A stretch of DNA of 64,000 bases from UBA9980 sp964436235 (GTDB taxonomy: Bacteria; Muiribacteriota; UBA9980): positions 1-64,000 of the forward strand of contig CAYTCW010000002.1 of NCBI GenBank assembly GCA_964436235.1. The letters run 5' to 3'. The notes beneath the pieces were generated by a model that saw only the letters and a program-made list of their open reading frames with translations, searched no databases and had not been told where the DNA came from. This document shows, piece by piece, positions 60,797-64,000 of the stretch. Made by a program: the position numbers and the translations under genes. How positions within the stretch are numbered: the first letter of the stretch is position 1; the number at the start of each line of letters is the position of its first letter.

Positions 60797-62035
60797 TTAA
60801 TAATGCTGTTCGGCCAGTTTTTCCATATCTTCAAGTATTTTGTCTAAGTCCTGAGGGTTTTTCAAATACCGTTTGCAGGCGTCCCAGAAGCCGCCGCGAT
60901 TTCCGACGGCCGGCGGCATCATATCCGAGGCGTCGAATACGATATCATCGCTTTCGCATACCATCCGCGCCGATTTTTTAGAAAGCTCGTCCGGATAAAT
61001 ATTTAAATCGACGTCCTTGTTATGCGATATGAAACCTCCGCGCCCGGCCCATATTTTATGGGCTTGCGCGCTTGTGAGGAATTTAACGAGTTTTTCGGCC
61101 TCAGCTCCCTGCCTGAATAAAACGATGGCGTCCGCCCCGACTACTATTGGCGATGTTTTAGATTCCGCCGGCGCCGGGAACGCAAAAAAAGAAATGTTTA
61201 TGTCCGGCTTTAATCCGCTCACGCCTTCTGAAATTATGCCGCCCATGAAGTCCGCGCCGCAGTACATCATCGCCTCCGGCGGCTGCTTGAATACCGCGAA
61301 TGAGGCTTTTTGAAAAGTTTCAGCCAGGCTCCCGCTTCTTTTACCATAAAGATTCTCGTCTTTATCTACGATCTGTCCCCATATCCTGAAGGCGTTTTTT
61401 ATATCGGCATGCGTCCATGCGATATCGTGGTCCACCCAGCTTTGATAAAATTCGCCGCCGTAGTTTTTAGCTATTATATTTTCGATCCAGTCGGTTAACG
61501 GCCAGCCGATATCCGCGCCGATAGACCAGGCGGGCGTCCCTTTCGAACTTATTTTATCGCTCAGCGCGACGAGTTCATTCCAGTTCACGGGCACTTTCAG
61601 GCCCATTGCGGAAAATTGTTCGGGATTATACCATATAAGCGATTTATTTGTCACCTTATAAAACACGCAGTAGATCTTTCCGGCAAAACATCCCATATCC
61701 GTCCATTTTTTTGAATATTTATTTATCATCTCTTCCTTATTCAAAAATGATAACGGCTTGATGATGCCGCGTTTAGCTAAGTCGCGGACTTTCGAGGGGT
61801 TCGGGATTATAGCGGCGTCCGGAAGATTGCCGCCGCCGGCGCGCGTTTCTATTATGGCGTCGAGGTCCCTCGTGGTTTCAAAACTTACCTCCACGCTCGA
61901 TGCTTCGCATACCTTGAGAAAATTATCGAGTTCGACGCCTCCCCAGGTGCCGATGATATTTATTTTGCAATGCGCGGGGCCGGCCGAAATTATAAAAACC
62001 ATCAATAATATGATAATTGATGTTAAAAATCTCAT
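60797..62035 (-). CDS. Extracellular sugar-binding protein of the ABC transporter
   Basis: A 412-residue solute-binding protein (family 1 type) with a signal peptide (about 1-23, cleavage near 'GPAHC'). 'INIIGTWGGVELDNFLKV' starts the mature fold, followed by 'WYNPEQFSAMGLKVPVNWNEL' and 'PIVVGADAIVLF', typical of alpha-glucoside and oligosaccharide binding proteins. I use ATG 62035 (MRFLTS) since GAGGTG lies 4 bases before it; the longer frame from 62047 starts inside that site. A cysteine right after the signal cleavage region suggests a possible lipoprotein. Substrate not predictable. Confidence 0.92.
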   Translation of the reverse strand: MRFLTSIIILLMVFIISAGPAHCKINIIGTWGGVELDNFLKVCEASSVEVSFETTRDLDAIIETRAGGGNLPDAAIIPNPSKVRDLAKRGIIKPLSFLNKEEMINKYSKKWTDMGCFAGKIYCVFYKVTNKSLIWYNPEQFSAMGLKVPVNWNELVALSDKISSKGTPAWSIGADIGWPLTDWIENIIAKNYGGEFYQSWVDHDIAWTHADIKNAFRIWGQIVDKDENLYGKRSGSLAETFQKASFAVFKQPPEAMMYCGADFMGGIISEGVSGLKPDINISFFAFPAPAESKTSPIVVGADAIVLFRQGAEAEKLVKFLTSAQAHKIWAGRGGFISHNKDVDLNIYPDELSKKSARMVCESDDIVFDASDMMPPAVGNRGGFWDACKRYLKNPQDLDKILEDMEKLAEQHY

Positions 62036-62047
62036 AAAACACCTCAT

Positions 62048-62303
62048 TAATTGAATTAATTGTTTAAATCCTGTTTTGAAATAAGTGAAAATAAAAAAGT
62101 TATATAATTTAGTTAAGTTTAATTGATAATTAAATCAACTGAATTTAATAAAATTATTCTAACAAATAAAATTATTATTTGCAACTGTTTATTAATTAAA
62201 ATCGGATTGGAGGTTATAATTTAATAATAACTGAAGGATGGTGAGACTCTGGTATATAAGGTTAAAAGATAATTTAAAGTTTAGCTCATATTATAAAAAT
62301 CGT
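62048..62303. other. Intergenic region without a visible gene
   Basis: About 256 AT-rich bases between the sugar-binding protein gene and the DUF3592-like gene. I see no RNA gene, repeat array or convincing promoter here. Confidence 0.5.
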
Positions 62304-62726
62304 TTAAGGTAGTCTGGTGATATAATTAAGCAAAATAGAGGCTATGACCGCCAGTGTTATCCCCGCGGCCGCGTAGCCGTATAAAGTTTTATACGGCACG
62401 CTGTCGGAAGGCGAATTCCGGTCGTAGTATATCAGTATTTTCGAATTAACTTTTTCAAAGGCGAGCATCATCGAATTAGCCTCGCCTTTGATTTTATTGC
62501 CTTTTTCATCGCTGAATTCATATTTTACCAGATTATTGAACTGGCTTACATAGATGTGATTGCCGGGGATGAAGGAACTTTCGACTTTAGTGATAATTCC
62601 TTCAGCCCGGCCTTTATATGAATTAACCGCCTTGATTATGAAATAAAACGCATAAGCCGCGTAAATAAACATTATTGCGGCGACTACGTATCCTATTGAT
62701 TTAGAGGGTTTAGCTTCGTTAGCCAT
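62304..62726 (-). CDS. DUF3592-like two-helix membrane protein
   Basis: A 140-residue protein: helix at about 11-32, a beta-rich extracytoplasmic domain (residues 38-112, 'GRAEGIITKVESSF', 'VKYEFSDEKGNKIKGEA', 'ILIYYDRNSPSDSV') and a second helix at 114-134. The domain pattern is that of DUF3592 proteins, whose role is unknown. It lies 60 bases downstream of the RND pump gene and could be co-transcribed. Confidence 0.85.
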   Translation of the reverse strand: MANEAKPSKSIGYVVAAIMFIYAAYAFYFIIKAVNSYKGRAEGIITKVESSFIPGNHIYVSQFNNLVKYEFSDEKGNKIKGEANSMMLAFEKVNSKILIYYDRNSPSDSVPYKTLYGYAAAGITLAVIASILLNYITRLP

Positions 62727-62786
62727 TTATTTTCACCGTATTTTTTTATTATTTAATTCAGTTAATTCAGGCATTACAGCCGCTTA

Positions 62787-64000
62787 TTAAGAAAACAATT
62801 TAGCGATCCTGTTTTTAGCGTCGGTGATTATATGGTACAGAACCGGCACTACTATCAGAGTAAGCACTGTGGCAAAAGCCAGTCCATAAGCAACTACCAC
62901 GGCCATCGAATACCACCAGAAAGTGGATTCCGACGAAGTGAGCAGTTTCATCCGCTTGAAATCGTAAGATACTCCGGTTATCATCGGTAGCAGACCGAGG
63001 ATGGTAGTTACCGCCGTAAGAAGAACGGGCCTAAATCTTGTCTGGCTGGCGAAAACAACGGCTTCAGTGAGCTCGTAACCGCGCCCGATAAGCTGATTGA
63101 TATAATCGATAAGTACTATAGCGTTATTGACGACGACTCCCGCGAGCGATATAATGCCGATACCCGTCATTATTATGCCGAAAGGTATATTTGATATGCC
63201 GAGGCCGAGAAATGCTCCGCCAAGCGATAAAAGNNNNNNNNNNNNNNNNNNNNNNNNNNNNNNNNNNNNNNNNNNNNNNNNNNNNNNNNNNNNNNNNNNN
63301 NNNNNNNNNNNNNNNNNNNNNNNNNNNNNNNNNAATAGTTTTTTAAAAAAATCGATATCGCGCCTGTAGGCGTTTTTCATTTTAATTACGATGTCGTAAC
63401 TGTCGTTTCCTTCACGGTAAGTCGATACTTTCCAGCCGTTAATGGCGGTTTTAATGACGCTTCCGATAGAGCCGACGGTGAGACCGTACATTCCGGCTTT
63501 TTTGCGGTCAACGACGAATTCGAAGTTAGGCGTTCCCTTTACGTAATCGTCTTCGATATCTTTTACGTGCGGTATGTTTTTAAGCACTTCTTTTATTTTA
63601 TCGGATATCATGCCGAGCGCCTCGAAATTATCGCCGGAAATTTCAATGTTGATAGGCGGTCCGGTAGGCGGGCCTTCCTGGTTTTCGGCTAAAAATATAT
63701 TAACGCCCGCTATCCCTTTTAATCTTTCGCGGATCCTGTCCATTGTATCTTTCGATGATTCGACGCGGCCTTCGAAATCGTGGAATTGAATTCCTATATG
63801 ATTTGGTGAATTCTGTTCGAAACCGCCCACCCCGCCGCTGGTGACGCTTGTAAGTTTTGAGTAAACGTGGCGGATGGTTAAAAGATCGCTTACGGCTTTT
63901 TCATTTTCGATTCCCTGCTCTTTTTTGAATTTATTGAATTCTTTTAATTTGGAATCGCTTAAAACAGGAGCTTTGGCAAGATCTGTCCTGAATTTTTCCG
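62787..64000 (-). CDS. RND-family efflux permease, 5' end beyond window and gap inside
   Basis: The frame is open from the right window edge to 62787; GTG 63830 is not a start, since clear protein sequence continues upstream. The product corresponds to the second half of an RND permease. 'GPPTGPPINIEISG' and 'YDIVIKMKNAYRRDIDFFK' belong to the second porter domain. After a 100-N gap come the last helices ('IISLAGVVVNNAIVLIDYINQ' region, 'TRFRPVLLTAVTTILGLLP'). From family layout, some 100-150 residues should lie in the gap rather than 33. It is a different branch from the pump at 52.8-55.8 kb, and no adaptor is visible. Confidence 0.9.
   Translation of the reverse strand, partial: EKFRTDLAKAPVLSDSKLKEFNKFKKEQGIENEKAVSDLLTIRHVYSKLTSVTSGGVGGFEQNSPNHIGIQFHDFEGRVESSKDTMDRIRERLKGIAGVNIFLAENQEGPPTGPPINIEISGDNFEALGMISDKIKEVLKNIPHVKDIEDDYVKGTPNFEFVVDRKKAGMYGLTVGSIGSVIKTAINGWKVSTYREGNDSYDIVIKMKNAYRRDIDFFKKLXXXXXXXXXXXXXXXXXXXXXXXXXXXXXXXXXXLLSLGGAFLGLGISNIPFGIIMTGIGIISLAGVVVNNAIVLIDYINQLIGRGYELTEAVVFASQTRFRPVLLTAVTTILGLLPMITGVSYDFKRMKLLTSSESTFWWYSMAVVVAYGLAFATVLTLIVVPVLYHIITDAKNRIAKLFS
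63234..63333. other. Scaffold gap of 100 N inside an RND permease
   Basis: Exactly 100 N. The frame happens to be kept across it, but by family comparison the true missing piece should be several hundred bases. Confidence 0.85.

Noticed and set aside
1..64000. tRNA, rRNA, insertion sequences or phage genes
   Set aside because: I looked in the intergenic spacers and saw no cloverleaf-like GC-rich stretches, transposases, integrases or phage structural genes.

Overview
The window is a stretch of a metagenome-style scaffold: six runs of exactly 100 N (1724, 3344, 8750, 10849, 43147, 63234) mark joins of unknown true length. Composition is about 40% GC by eye, coding density is high, and strong AGGAGG-type ribosome sites and TTG/GTG starts are common. 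Tripartite RND efflux, lipoprotein enzymes and many signal peptides suggest a double-membraned bacterium. Butyrate kinase, corrinoid enzymes, a B12 mutase and a probable selenoprotein suggest an anaerobe from an uncultivated lineage. I cannot name the phylum.

Layout. 1-635 (-): a secreted protein running off the left edge. 897-10374 (+): ileS, a zinc-finger membrane protein, then lspA-lgt-rluD joined by 1-base overlaps, a pilin-like protein, a HAMP protein, a C39 peptidase remnant, a FosX fosfomycin hydrolase and a secreted protein. 10402-32746 (-): a long co-directional block with a multidomain CoA-disulfide reductase/sulfurtransferase, two tandem PAS histidine kinases, a B12 acyl-CoA mutase set (adenosyltransferase, large subunit, MeaB, small subunit), two leucine-dehydrogenase-like proteins flanking butyrate kinase, an acyl-CoA dehydrogenase, a BtaA-like transferase, an MMPL/RND exporter and a rifampin-phosphotransferase-shaped protein. 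33034-37077 (+): a tightly coupled corrinoid protein / UroD-type methyltransferase / DUF1638 / histidine kinase operon behind a consensus promoter. 37043-44133 (-): UbiA prenyltransferase, TPR, Ycf46-type AAA, beta-propeller and two low-complexity secreted proteins. 44386-48234 (+): a secreted protein with eleven Ig-like domains. 48331-64000 (-): zinc ribbon, STAS and RsbU-type proteins, cyclophilin, M50 protease, RND efflux pair, secreted ankyrin protein, a rhodanese with two in-frame TGA codons, a sugar ABC transporter without its ATPase, and a second RND pump.

How the genes fit together. The mutase large subunit carries Phe and Gln at the two positions that set substrate choice, so it is better read as isobutyryl-CoA mutase than methylmalonyl-CoA mutase. 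This fits a butyrate/isobutyrate pathway with the kinase and acyl-CoA dehydrogenase beside it. The two dehydrogenase-like neighbours have lost one or both catalytic lysines and are probably not ordinary amino-acid dehydrogenases.

The most notable finds are: the secreted rhodanese whose active-site loop reads Sec-Gly-Sec, with a SECIS-like hairpin at the right distance; the corrinoid/UroD/DUF1638/kinase operon, a candidate corrinoid-linked sensory system; the isobutyryl-CoA mutase cluster with its pseudo-dehydrogenases; and a FosX with all key residues.
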